Shown here piece by piece: positions 8,281-16,702 of a stretch of DNA of 64,000 bases. A program made the position numbers and the translations under genes. The stretch is from JAYZQT01 sp036136335 (GTDB lineage Bacteria > Pseudomonadota > Alphaproteobacteria > MPNO01 > UBA830). Under the pieces are notes generated by a model, which was not told the origin of the DNA, did not search any database, and saw only the letters and a list, made by a program, of their open reading frames with translations. How positions within the stretch are numbered: the stretch's first letter is position 1; each line of letters opens with the position of its first letter. The DNA lies in contig JAYZQT010000030.1 in assembly GCA_036136335.1 (NCBI GenBank), positions 1 to 64,000 of the forward strand. Direction: 5' to 3'.

Positions 8281-9183
8281 ATGATCCCCAGTCCCCCATT
8301 AAAAACAGCCATCAGCCCAATTCTTTTTACTGCGCTCGCAACGCTGTTCATATTTCTTTGGGCGAGTGGATTTGTTGCCGCCAAGTATGGTTTGCCATAT
8401 GCGGAGCCGTTTACGTTGTTAGCCGCTCGTTTTCTGGTGGGCTCAGTTATTCTAGTACCCGCGTGTTTCTTTTTGAAAGCTCAATGGCCTAAAACAAGGC
8501 ATGCCATCATCCACATCTTGGTTGCAGGATTTGGCGTGCAGACTCTGTATTTGATTGGTGTGTATTACGGAATCTGGCTCGGAATCTCGACCGGTGTCGC
8601 CGCGCTGGTTGTCGGCCTGCAGCCTTTATTGACAGGTGTTTTCGCCGGGTTTGTCCTGAGAGAAACCGTTACCCGAGGAAATTGGGTTGGGTTAGCTCTA
8701 GGATTTATAGGTCTGGCGTTAGTTGTCTGGGACCGGGTGTTGTCGCCAACCGACGCGTTTTGGGGGATTGGCCTTCTATTTATTGGACTAATTGGGATAA
8801 CTCTGGGCACCCTTTACCAAAAAAAGTTCTGTGGTCCCTTCGACGTTCGATGCGGGGTGGCACTTCAGAATGTCATGTCTTGTATCGTCATGCTAGCACT
8901 CGCAGCAACTTTCGAGAAGATGAAAGTTGACTGGACGCGGGAGTTTATTTTTGCCGTTCTATGGTCTGCCATTGCCCTATCTGTTGTTGGAATCTGCCTA
9001 TACTACTGGCTCGTTCAACGGGGCGCCGCAGCACGCATTACCAGCTTAATTTATCTCAGTCCCCCGACAACCGCAGTAATGGGTTGGGCCATGTTCGGTG
9101 AAATACTTTCCTGGCGGGCAATCACTGGGCTATTTATTGCAATGGTCGGCGTAGCATTAGCGGTGAAAAAAAATGATCAGTGA
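8281..9183 (+). CDS. EamA/DMT-family transporter, first of a tandem pair
   Basis: A 300-aa inner-membrane protein with about ten hydrophobic segments in two EamA halves. The FLWASGFVAAKYGLPYAEPFTLLAARF opening and PTTAVMGWAMFGE in the second half are typical of drug/metabolite exporters. The gene overlaps the next EamA gene by 11 bp, and the two proteins share YAEPFT, YQKKFC and LxPPTT segments, so they are tandem paralogues. The cargo cannot be predicted. The 140 bp upstream contain no obvious regulatory site. Confidence 0.88.
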   Translation: MIPSPPLKTAISPILFTALATLFIFLWASGFVAAKYGLPYAEPFTLLAARFLVGSVILVPACFFLKAQWPKTRHAIIHILVAGFGVQTLYLIGVYYGIWLGISTGVAALVVGLQPLLTGVFAGFVLRETVTRGNWVGLALGFIGLALVVWDRVLSPTDAFWGIGLLFIGLIGITLGTLYQKKFCGPFDVRCGVALQNVMSCIVMLALAATFEKMKVDWTREFIFAVLWSAIALSVVGICLYYWLVQRGAAARITSLIYLSPPTTAVMGWAMFGEILSWRAITGLFIAMVGVALAVKKNDQ

Positions 9184-10057
9184 ACGATCAACGCTGCTTC
9201 GCGTCGCACCTTTTGTATTTATTCTGGCCTGGTCATCGGGTTTTCCGATTACACGCTGGGGTCTGGAGTACGCGGAGCCGTTCACGATCCTGTGGATCCG
9301 TTCAGCCGCGGTTGTTGCGGTTGTCGGCGCATATACTTTGGCCATTCGGGTGCCATGGCCGGGCGGGAAAGAGTTGGCGCATATTGCAGTGGTCGGCGTC
9401 ACCTTACAGTGCCTTTATCTGGGCTCCATGTTCATGGCTCTCGAAAACAATGTTAGCCAAGGCGTTGCAGCACTTATCGCAGGCATGCAACCGTTGCTCA
9501 CGGCTGCGGTCGTAGGTATTGCATTAGGAGAACAGATCAATCGCATCCAATGGATAGGTTTTGCACTTGGCTTTTTTGGGCTTTTCGTGGTGCTTTCTGA
9601 ACGGCTAGGGATTGGCGCGGCAACAACCACGGGATTTATTTTCTCCGCAGTCACCCCTCTTTTCATTACCGCGGCGTCTCTTTATCAAAAAAAATTCTGC
9701 GCTAATTCTGATTTGCGTATTGTCATGATCGTGCAGCAAACGGCGGCTGGAATTTGCAATTTCTTGATCGCCATGGCCGTCGAAACTGGTGAAATCGGCT
9801 GGAGTCTGGACATCGTCTTTGTATGGGCTTGGCTCGTTTTCGTTCTGACTATAGGCGCGACCAACCTATATTACCTCATGTTGCGATACGGGAAAGCGGC
9901 GCGTGTATCCAGTCTGTTTTACCTTACCCCACCAACGACAATGCTATTGGGCTGGATAACCTATGGTGAAACGATGGGATTTGCGGCGTTAATTGGATGT
10001 GCCTTATCGGTAACGGGTGTGTTTCTCGTGACACGGTCGCCCAGAAATCTCGCATGA
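9173..10057 (+). CDS. EamA/DMT-family transporter, second of a tandem pair
   Basis: A 294-aa ten-helix exporter-family protein paralogous to the preceding gene. Shared features include the YAEPFTILWIRS segment near the N-terminus, GVAALIAGMQPLLTA, YQKKFCANSDLR and the C-terminal YLTPPTTMLLGWITYGE. It starts inside the upstream paralogue (11-bp overlap) and ends in an ATGA overlap with the ChaC-like gene. All three are probably co-translated. Two different full-length carriers in one operon could form a heteromeric pair or export related compounds; this is inference. Confidence 0.88.
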   Translation: MISERSTLLRVAPFVFILAWSSGFPITRWGLEYAEPFTILWIRSAAVVAVVGAYTLAIRVPWPGGKELAHIAVVGVTLQCLYLGSMFMALENNVSQGVAALIAGMQPLLTAAVVGIALGEQINRIQWIGFALGFFGLFVVLSERLGIGAATTTGFIFSAVTPLFITAASLYQKKFCANSDLRIVMIVQQTAAGICNFLIAMAVETGEIGWSLDIVFVWAWLVFVLTIGATNLYYLMLRYGKAARVSSLFYLTPPTTMLLGWITYGETMGFAALIGCALSVTGVFLVTRSPRNLA

Positions 10058-10620
10058 CCTATTTTCGTCGGCTGAATATCAAAAACCGCAATGGTTTATG
10101 GATATTCGCTTATGGCTCATTAATGTGGGACCCACCTTTTCAGCCAACAGCAACCAAACTGGCTCGCCTGTATGGTTATCACCGCTCATTCTGCGTCAGG
10201 TCCGAAACCTATCGTGGAACACCCGATAGGCCCGGTCTCTCGCTTGGCCTCGATCGAGGAGGGTCATGTACAGGACTAGCCCTACGCATAGGGCCAACAA
10301 AACAGGGGCGGGCAATTGATGAAATTAATAAGCGGGAGATAGTAAACGACCAAATTTACTTATATCGCCGCATGAAACTGCACTTGCCGACCGGACGAGT
10401 GGTAGGATACGCACTCATTGTTAACCGCAACGATCCGGCCTACGAGGGAAGTTTATCCTTTGAAGAAACCGCTCGCCGGATCGCTTCCTGCTCAGGAACC
10501 CGCGGATCAAACATCGATTATCTTTCCAATGTTATTTCACGCTTGGAGGGGTTGCGAATTTCAGAGAAACGGCTTCGCGCACTTCTCCTGCGGACCGAGG
10601 AGATAGCCAAAACCGGCTAA
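10054..10620 (+). CDS. ChaC-type gamma-glutamylcyclotransferase
   Basis: Acts in the cytosol on glutathione, releasing 5-oxoproline and Cys-Gly, according to family knowledge. The 188-aa product begins at the ATG at 10054, which overlaps the EamA stop (ATGA). An in-frame start 57 bp earlier lies inside the EamA gene and adds residues foreign to the family. FAYGSLMWDPPF binds the gamma-glutamyl group. HRSFCVRSETYRGTPDRPG is a ChaC signature. The Glu in KREIVNDQIY aligns with the expected catalytic acid. The GSNIDYL motif near the C-terminus also fits. Coupling with two exporters hints at handling of a glutathione-derived compound. Confidence 0.88.
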   Translation: MTYFRRLNIKNRNGLWIFAYGSLMWDPPFQPTATKLARLYGYHRSFCVRSETYRGTPDRPGLSLGLDRGGSCTGLALRIGPTKQGRAIDEINKREIVNDQIYLYRRMKLHLPTGRVVGYALIVNRNDPAYEGSLSFEETARRIASCSGTRGSNIDYLSNVISRLEGLRISEKRLRALLLRTEEIAKTG

Positions 10621-10684
10621 TCCCGTTGGCAGAAGCCACCTAACGCGTTAAGAGAACCGATAGCAAATATAAAGGAGCTTCTTT

Positions 10685-11527
10685 GTGAAGTTGATAAGCT
10701 ACCGGCACTCCGGGCGCGAAGGGTACGGAGTAGTAAAGGATACCGGCATAGTAGACATGACCGTCCGCCTAGATTATCCGAACCTCAAGCTCGCCATCGC
10801 AGGCCTTTCTGTCGGCAAAATGGAAACACTAGCATCATCCGCTGATCCCGACGTTTCGCTCGACGAGATCGAGTACATGTTCCCCATCACCACGCCAGAA
10901 AAGATATTCTGTATAGGGAGAAATTATCGTGCTTATCACGAGGTCATAGAAGACGGAGGGCCTGAATGGCCGAGTATCTTTCCCCGACTCGCATCGGGTT
11001 TTGCACCCCACCGTGCTCCAATTATTCGACCAACCGTCTCCGAACAACTCGACTATGAAGGTGAACTTGGAGTGATAATCGGAAAATCCGGACGACATAT
11101 CCCAGAAGAAGTGGCCCTCGATTATGTTGCGGGATACTCAATTATAAATGAGGGCAGCGTGAGAGACTGGCAATCGAAGGGTACGCAAAATTGCCCAGGT
11201 AAGAATTTTCACCAATCAGGTGCAATCGGGCCCTGGATGGTGACGCGAGACGAAATAGAGAACCTTGACGCATTACGCATAAAGACTGTTGTTGATGGTA
11301 AAACCCGACAAGATGGTGGTACCGATATGATGATTTTTAAAATTCCGTACCTTATTTCGCATATATCAAAATTTACCTGGCTTGAAACAGGTGACATGAT
11401 CTCAACGGGCTCCCCCGGCGGCAGTGCCGTCGAAAGCACGCCACCAAAATGGCTGCGCATTGGTGAACAAATAAGTGTTTCAATTTCATCTATCGGAACG
11501 CTTACCAACAACGTGGAAGCAGAATAG
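10685..11527 (+). CDS. FAH-family hydrolase/isomerase, first tandem copy
   Basis: A 280-aa fumarylacetoacetate hydrolase-family protein, starting at GTG with a clear AAGGAG ribosome site 5-10 bases upstream. The family fold is seen in FCIGRNYRAYHEV and the metal-binding DYEGE (Glu125 and Glu127). At the third predicted metal ligand the sequence reads AGYSIINEGSVRDW, so Glu156 replaces the usual Asp. The paralogue 13 bp downstream keeps Asp. Family members act on acylpyruvates, fumarylpyruvate or hydroxy-dienoates in aromatic catabolism; the substrate here is unknown. The Glu may still bind metal or alter activity. Confidence 0.85.
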   Translation: MKLISYRHSGREGYGVVKDTGIVDMTVRLDYPNLKLAIAGLSVGKMETLASSADPDVSLDEIEYMFPITTPEKIFCIGRNYRAYHEVIEDGGPEWPSIFPRLASGFAPHRAPIIRPTVSEQLDYEGELGVIIGKSGRHIPEEVALDYVAGYSIINEGSVRDWQSKGTQNCPGKNFHQSGAIGPWMVTRDEIENLDALRIKTVVDGKTRQDGGTDMMIFKIPYLISHISKFTWLETGDMISTGSPGGSAVESTPPKWLRIGEQISVSISSIGTLTNNVEAE

Positions 11528-11540
11528 AAAGAAACGGACA

Positions 11541-12386
11541 ATGAAACTCGTTAGTTTCACTATCGGAAACCATCAGGGCTACGGTGCTATTACCGACCAA
11601 GGGGTAATAGAATTGACTGGTCAACTATCGGAAGGTCAACGAAATCTTCGTGCACTTTTAGAGACTGATGCCATCGATGAAGCCCGTGCCGCAGTCGAGG
11701 GCGCAATACCAGACTATACTCTAGACCAAATCACATTTGACCTGCCGATTCTTCAGCCTGAAAAAATTTACTGCGTGGGGCAGAACTATCGGGAACATAT
11801 CCTTGAAATGGGATTCGAAATACCCACCTCACCAAGTATTTTTTCACGTTATGTACGCACTTTTGTGCCCCATAATGGTCAAATGACAATGCCGTCACAT
11901 TCGTTGGACTTCGACTACGAAGGTGAAATGACGGTGGTGATAGGTCGCCCAGCGCGACACGTGTCAGAGTTAGATGCTCTGAGCTACGTGGCTGGCTATA
12001 CCATCTGCAATGATGGCAGTGTCCGCGACTGGCAGAAGGCCGGGCCCCAGGTCGCGCCAGGAAAAAATTGGGAAGGGTCTGGTATGCTGGGTCCTTGGAT
12101 CGTTACTGCGGACGAGGCAGGCGATCCTTCGGATATGTCCCTAAGAACGCGCGTGAACGGAGAGGTGCGCCAGCAGGCAAGTACCAGCGATCTCGTATTT
12201 TCAGCAGCCTATCTTGTCAGTTATATCTCAACGTTCATTACCTTGATGCCGGGCGATATGATTACAACTGGATCCCCCGCTGGTGTTGCCGTTGGTTTTG
12301 ATCCGCCCAAATGGCTCCTACCCGGTGACCAGGTTGAGATTGAAATCGACACAATCGGCGTGCTATCCGCAGTCGTTCAAAAATAA
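11541..12386 (+). CDS. FAH-family hydrolase/isomerase, second tandem copy
   Basis: A 281-aa paralogue of the preceding gene, starting at the ATG at 11541, where both copies share the opening MKL-SF/SY; an in-frame start 66 bp upstream lies inside the first copy and is unlikely. The metal-binding DYEGE motif (Glu127, Glu129) and the canonical Asp158 in AGYTICNDGSVRDW are intact, so this copy looks catalytically complete. YCVGQNYREH and TGSPAGVAVGFDPP are standard. It is co-transcribed with the first copy, so the pair probably processes one substrate or two successive ones. Confidence 0.88.
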   Translation: MKLVSFTIGNHQGYGAITDQGVIELTGQLSEGQRNLRALLETDAIDEARAAVEGAIPDYTLDQITFDLPILQPEKIYCVGQNYREHILEMGFEIPTSPSIFSRYVRTFVPHNGQMTMPSHSLDFDYEGEMTVVIGRPARHVSELDALSYVAGYTICNDGSVRDWQKAGPQVAPGKNWEGSGMLGPWIVTADEAGDPSDMSLRTRVNGEVRQQASTSDLVFSAAYLVSYISTFITLMPGDMITTGSPAGVAVGFDPPKWLLPGDQVEIEIDTIGVLSAVVQK

Positions 12387-12752
12387 TATTAAACCGAAAA
12401 CCGCCGCAAACTGTGATTCAACCTGTGGATAGATAGCAAAACCCGGCATAATTAGGTCAAACCTCGTTAATGGACATTGGCAAACCTCAGGTATTTCTGA
12501 TTTGGCCAATCCTACTAAAATCCATCGGCACCCAAACATACTGTATATTAGGGCAAGTGGCGAAATAACGATTTTTGGGTGTCAGATTTGCAAAACTTCA
12601 GTTTTCAAATTTGGCGAGAAAAATGACACAATTTGTTGGTTACCAAACATTCTAAGCAGGAAAACAATTCTCTATTTGAACAGGTCTACGTTCGTGTGTT
12701 GTTTTTCCAACATTGAGTTGGCACAGGGTTTTAATTCGACTTAAAAACCATA
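12387..12752 (+). other. Intergenic stretch, AT-rich, no gene recognised
   Basis: I see no convincing coding frame: the 80-residue frame on the plus strand has no family features. The stretch is AT-rich compared with its neighbours and holds one inverted repeat at 12529-12581, listed separately. The last bases before the hydrolase ATG read TTGGCA, 17 bp, TTAAAA. If that is a promoter, it would make the transcript nearly leaderless. Function unknown. Confidence 0.4.
12529..12581. repeat. Inverted repeat with perfect 8-bp arms
   Basis: CACCCAAA (12529-12536) and TTTGGGTG (12574-12581) are perfect reverse complements separated by 37 bases. One further G-U and one G-C pair extend the outer end. 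A short ATACTGTAT dyad lies just inside the left arm. There is no T-tract, so it is not an ordinary terminator. It could be an operator pair or an RNA stem. Confidence 0.4.
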
Positions 12753-13658
12753 ATGCAAAAAAATAGTGGTCAAATTTATTTTGAAACCTTCCCCGGAAAC
12801 GGGAAAATCCGTGTAGGACATTGGCGGCCTGAAACGCCTGCAAATGGAACCGTCGTCCTTTTGCATGGTCGAACGGAGTTTATCGAAAAATACACAGAGA
12901 CGATCATAGAGCTTATTCAACGTAGGTACGAGGTCTGGTCTATGGATTGGCGTGGACAGGGTTTGTCCCAAAAAACATTCACCAAGCCCCGAAAAGGTCA
13001 TATAGATAAATTCGAAACATATTTACTGGACCTTGAGTTTTTCCTGAACAGAGTCATCAAACCACAAGGCATACCACCCCTCCTTCTGGCTCACTCAATG
13101 GGAGGCCACATTGCGGCCAGGGCATTACTCGAGGGCCACACAAAATTTCGTGGATTAATTATCACCTCCCCGATGTTTGACCTGCCCTTTAACTGCGCGA
13201 AAAAGAGTTGTGTCAAGCTGGCCGTGAGGTTGGGAAATATGGTCGGCATGGGCGAGAAGTTTGTGACAGGTACGGGAGAGTATAATTCTAAACGCATACA
13301 TTTTGATGGAAACGCGCTAACCGGAGATCGAGCGCGCTTTGATGCTGTCCATCAAACAATTTCAAAACAGCCAAACCTAGCATTGGGCGGACCAACGTTC
13401 GGCTGGTTAGACGCCGCATTCCGCAGTATAAAATTATTAAAATCTATTCCACCACCTCCGACTTACCCGTGTCCGGTTTTGGTGTGCACAGCGACGAGGG
13501 ATACTGTGGTTTCTGTTGGCATGCAGGCCGAACTATGTGCCAAACACAAATGGCAACAGGTGCATTTCCCAAATGCTCGCCACGAATTATTACAGGAAAC
13601 AGACCCAATTCGAAACCATTTCTGGAAAACTTTTGACCAATTTACTGCTTGTATCTAA
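12753..13658 (+). CDS. Alpha/beta hydrolase, lysophospholipase L2/monoacylglycerol lipase-like
   Basis: A 301-aa serine hydrolase. VVLLHGRTEFIEKYTETI and DWRGQGLSQK are hallmarks of the PldB/monoacylglycerol lipase group. The nucleophile elbow is AHSMGGH, and the catalytic His is in ARHELLQE near the C-terminus. It probably cleaves lysophospholipids or monoacylglycerols at the inner membrane. It faces, and overlaps by 4 bp, a PlsC-type acyltransferase that performs the opposite kind of reaction. No strong ribosome-binding site precedes the ATG. Confidence 0.85.
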   Translation: MQKNSGQIYFETFPGNGKIRVGHWRPETPANGTVVLLHGRTEFIEKYTETIIELIQRRYEVWSMDWRGQGLSQKTFTKPRKGHIDKFETYLLDLEFFLNRVIKPQGIPPLLLAHSMGGHIAARALLEGHTKFRGLIITSPMFDLPFNCAKKSCVKLAVRLGNMVGMGEKFVTGTGEYNSKRIHFDGNALTGDRARFDAVHQTISKQPNLALGGPTFGWLDAAFRSIKLLKSIPPPPTYPCPVLVCTATRDTVVSVGMQAELCAKHKWQQVHFPNARHELLQETDPIRNHFWKTFDQFTACI

Positions 13659-14374
13659 TGGCCACGTGCTTCCCTAAGCAACCGCTGGTTACCGCTATGT
13701 ATTCGTTGAGTCAGCAAGGTATCGAAGGTAGAGCCGTCACAACCAGGAACGATGGGTTCCTGAAACTCAACAATTATAACACCCGGCTTCTTGATAAAAC
13801 TCCGCCGTCCCCAGAAATACCCCGAGTTCAAAGCAACGGGAACGACAGGGACTCCGCAACGACGATATAGCGCTTTGATCCCGGATTTCAGCGGCGCGAT
13901 CTCGTCAGGTGCCGACCGCGTTCCACCTGGAAAAATTATGACAGATTGGCCATTTTCCAAACGTTCTTTTACCTTTCGGATCATTCGACGCACTGCCCCG
14001 GCCCCAGCGGAGCGGTCTATCGCAATCATTTTAAGGCGCCGAGCGTAAGCTGCAAACATGGGCACCCGGTAGAGTTCTTTTTTCAAAACATACGCCGGAT
14101 CGTCCGTGATCGCATAAAATGCTATGGTATCCCAAGCAGACTGATGGGCAGAGGCAATAATGAACGGTCCGTCGGGTAATAACGACTGCCCACGAAACTC
14201 GAATTCGAGTTTGAGCAGTCTTCGCTGGAGGCCAAAGATACTGAAAACCCACAACCTAACGGCCTTAACCAGCAGATGACGTGGCATCAAAAGTACGGGC
14301 AGAAGTGCTATTAATACAACAATAGTCCAGCAGAATAACACCAGATTGAAAATCAGAGACCGAAAAAAAATCAC
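13655..14374 (-). CDS. plsC: 1-acyl-sn-glycerol-3-phosphate acyltransferase (PlsC family)
   Basis: A 239-aa membrane-bound acyltransferase adding the second acyl chain to lysophosphatidic acid or a related lysolipid. An N-terminal hydrophobic segment (residues 8-29) precedes the catalytic HX4D motif HQSAWD (77-82). FPGGTRSAP is the second conserved block, with Gly where many family members have Glu. It is the last gene of the leftward ftsE-ftsX-ydcF run, 13 bp after the YdcF-like gene. Its stop overlaps the convergent lysophospholipase-like gene by 4 bp. Confidence 0.9.
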   Translation of the reverse strand: MIFFRSLIFNLVLFCWTIVVLIALLPVLLMPRHLLVKAVRLWVFSIFGLQRRLLKLEFEFRGQSLLPDGPFIIASAHQSAWDTIAFYAITDDPAYVLKKELYRVPMFAAYARRLKMIAIDRSAGAGAVRRMIRKVKERLENGQSVIIFPGGTRSAPDEIAPLKSGIKALYRRCGVPVVPVALNSGYFWGRRSFIKKPGVIIVEFQEPIVPGCDGSTFDTLLTQRIHSGNQRLLREARGH

Positions 14375-14387
14375 CCGGGTTTTGCTT

Positions 14388-14996
14388 TCACATTAGTTTC
14401 ATTTCTAGGATCGCGATCAAATACTTATGGTATTCGGAAATTGCTAATCGAGCGGAGCCGCGCCAACGCCACCAATTGCCCGGATAAAAATCTGGAGGAA
14501 ACACCGGATGCACCACAATCCGAACGACTGTCGGGAGCACACGATGAAATTCAAGCAGACTCCGCGGCATATGATAACTTGCCGTTACCAACCGAATCGA
14601 CGAGATTTTCTCGAGCCTTATCCAGTCTGCAGTTTCCATGGCATTGCCACGAGTGCTGTCTGCCACGTAACCCAGCGCGATGCAGCATTCCAATTCTCCA
14701 GGCGCACGCCTCACCAACCGGCGAAGAGCCCGCACGTCGACGCCCCTGTATACACCAGATACAAAAAGCTTTCGCGCAAACCCCTTTTCGAGCAGCGATA
14801 GCCCCTCTCGGACACGTCCCGCACCCCCTGTTAGAACGACGATTGCGTCAGTTTTATCCTTAGCGATGTGCCCGGGCTCCGGTATTAGTGAGGCAAAATG
14901 ATATAGGCCCCCCATCCACGCCAACAATACAATAGAGATCACGAACGCGCCCCGCCGACATCTTTTAGCCCATCGCCGTCTATCACGCCGGGTCAC
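14388..14996 (-). CDS. YdcF/ElyC-family envelope protein (DUF218)
   Basis: The best start is the GTG at 14994-14996, which overlaps the ftsX stop (GTGA) and gives a 202-aa protein. A longer in-frame start at 15098 would overlap ftsX by more than 100 bp and adds residues with no family match. A basic N-terminus and one membrane segment (AFVISIVLLAWMGGLYHF) are followed by the DUF218 core: AIVVLTGGAGRVREGLSLLEKG, LFVSGVYRG, and VTASYHMPRSLLEF. YdcF/SanA/ElyC proteins are linked to cell-envelope homeostasis. Its coupling with ftsEX supports an envelope or division role here. Confidence 0.85.
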   Translation of the reverse strand: MTRRDRRRWAKRCRRGAFVISIVLLAWMGGLYHFASLIPEPGHIAKDKTDAIVVLTGGAGRVREGLSLLEKGFARKLFVSGVYRGVDVRALRRLVRRAPGELECCIALGYVADSTRGNAMETADWIRLEKISSIRLVTASYHMPRSLLEFHRVLPTVVRIVVHPVFPPDFYPGNWWRWRGSARLAISEYHKYLIAILEMKLM

Positions 14997-15865
14997 ATCA
15001 TCCGTCCAAGCGAGCGACGAACCGTTAGCCCAACAGTGAGACATACCAATAGAACGGCCGCAATCGGAAGTAGAGCCAATCCCGCCCAATGCAACCAATC
15101 AAGCGTTAAGTCGGGCAAAAGATTGTCGCTAAATGTGCTACCGTATACTTGGAAGAACAAAATCACCCCAGCACCTGCAGCGAACCCTCCTACTGCGCCT
15201 AATCCTGAAAGACGAAAAGTGTGAAACTGGAACTGGTGCGCAATATATGAATCCTGCGCACCGATTAAATGAAGCACCTCAATTACATCGCTATGGACCT
15301 CGAGTCCGGCGCGGGTAGTGACAAAGACCGTGGTCATAACAACCAATAGAATGATTGTTATTATTATGAAAGAGACAGTCACACCCACATCAACCATATT
15401 AACCAAGCTGCTAAGCCAAACCGCGTGGTTATCAATTACTGCACCAGGCGCCACCCGCTCTAAACGCGACGACAGGTCTGACAGGTCAACAAACTCCCCG
15501 GGGCGTACCGCGGTGTCAATTAACACCGGCATTGGCAAATCCAAACTGAACACATGCGCACCGAGCCACGGCTCCAACATGGTAGCAACATCCTGGTCTG
15601 TAATTCGAGCCGCAGAAGTTATCCCAGGGGTCATTTTCAATAGTTCGATAGCGGCGTCGACATTTTGCGATTGTGCTACGCCCGCAGGCACCTGGATGGT
15701 CAACGTTCCCGACAGGTTTGTTCGCCACGCATTACCGGTTGTAAAAAGCAAAACCCCAGACGCTAGGGCCAGAGTCGCCAGAAAAACCTGCATTCCGACG
15801 ATCCAGGGAAGAAGTTGGCTGGCCAATCCAAGGTCCAAAGGAACGTTACGACCAAAGCCAATCAT
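14993..15865 (-). CDS. ftsX: Cell division protein FtsX (ABC transporter-like permease)
   Basis: A 290-aa inner-membrane protein with four membrane segments: one near residues 22-44, then three after residue 165 (FIIITIILLVVMTTVFV, LGAVGGFAAGAGVILFF and ALLPIAAVLLVCLTVGL). A large extracytoplasmic loop separates the first from the rest, as in FtsX. With FtsE it transmits ATP hydrolysis to cell-wall hydrolase control at the division site. Its start overlaps ftsE in ATGA, and its stop overlaps the ydcF GTG start, so the three genes are translationally linked. Confidence 0.9.
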   Translation of the reverse strand: MIGFGRNVPLDLGLASQLLPWIVGMQVFLATLALASGVLLFTTGNAWRTNLSGTLTIQVPAGVAQSQNVDAAIELLKMTPGITSAARITDQDVATMLEPWLGAHVFSLDLPMPVLIDTAVRPGEFVDLSDLSSRLERVAPGAVIDNHAVWLSSLVNMVDVGVTVSFIIITIILLVVMTTVFVTTRAGLEVHSDVIEVLHLIGAQDSYIAHQFQFHTFRLSGLGAVGGFAAGAGVILFFQVYGSTFSDNLLPDLTLDWLHWAGLALLPIAAVLLVCLTVGLTVRRSLGRMM

Positions 15866-16566
15866 CCCGCTGGGTCCCCCTGTCCCCCTTGTATAATCTC
15901 TATAAAGCCTTTCTCGATGTGTATCTGCGGATGTGTAAAACGTTCAACCAAGGCCTCATTGTGGGTGGCAACTACAACAGTAGTCCCTATCTTGTTGAGT
16001 TCTTCCAAAAGATGCAAAAGTCGAATTGCAATTTCTCCATCAACATTGCCCGTGGGCTCGTCAGCTAGCAGCAGGTCCGGGCGCGCTATGACCGCCCTCG
16101 CAATCGCAACTCTTTGCTGCTCGCCGCCGGATAAGGTTGCGGGCTTAGCATCGATACGGTTTTCCAAACCAACCCATCGCAACAATTCGGTCACATGCTG
16201 TCGAACCTGGTTTTCCCGTACACCCGCTATCCTGAGGGGCAAAGCGACATTTTCGAGGGCCGACAATTGATTGATCAACCTGAATTCTTGAAATACTACA
16301 CCAATACGACGGCGGAGTGCAGTAAGGTCTTTTCTCGGTACTACCGAAATGTCCCTCCCAAACATTATTATTTTACCTGCTGATGGTCGGTGTGCGAGAT
16401 ACATCAACCGCATCAGCGTCGATTTTCCAGCACCACTGGCCCCTGTTAAAAAATGAAAGGATCCGGCGTTGAGCGTGAAGCTGGCATTTTGCAAAACTTC
16501 GGTACTAGGCAGATAGCGCATTCCCACATGCTCAAACCGTACAATATCGTTTTTGCCCTTGTGCAA
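15862..16566 (-). CDS. ftsE: Cell division ATP-binding protein FtsE
   Basis: A 234-aa ABC ATPase. Walker A GASGAGKST, Q-loop QEFRLI, signature LSGGEQQRVAIARA, Walker B LLLADEPTG and H-loop ATHN are all intact. The usual family start (IVRFEHVGMRY) begins a few residues in, and no ATG is available. TTG at 16566 with an AGGG upstream appears to be the start, so translation initiation may be weak. It lies divergent from the zinc-ribbon membrane protein at 16703, a conserved alphaproteobacterial arrangement. Confidence 0.92.
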   Translation of the reverse strand: MHKGKNDIVRFEHVGMRYLPSTEVLQNASFTLNAGSFHFLTGASGAGKSTLMRLMYLAHRPSAGKIIMFGRDISVVPRKDLTALRRRIGVVFQEFRLINQLSALENVALPLRIAGVRENQVRQHVTELLRWVGLENRIDAKPATLSGGEQQRVAIARAVIARPDLLLADEPTGNVDGEIAIRLLHLLEELNKIGTTVVVATHNEALVERFTHPQIHIEKGFIEIIQGGQGDPAG

Positions 16567-16702
16567 ATCTCAAATCCCTAGCGGTTGATCGTTCAAAAAT
16601 CGCACAGGCGGCAGGCCTCCGTCCAGAAACGTATATCGTCGTTTCACCTGTCAGAATCGGAGGCTCTTAAAACCACGGCCCCCATAGTCTATTAAGAAAC
16701 GG

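Noticed and set aside
14997..15098. Longer N-terminus for the YdcF-like protein
   Set aside because: It would overlap ftsX by more than 100 bp, while the GTG in a GTGA overlap gives a normal length and anchor.
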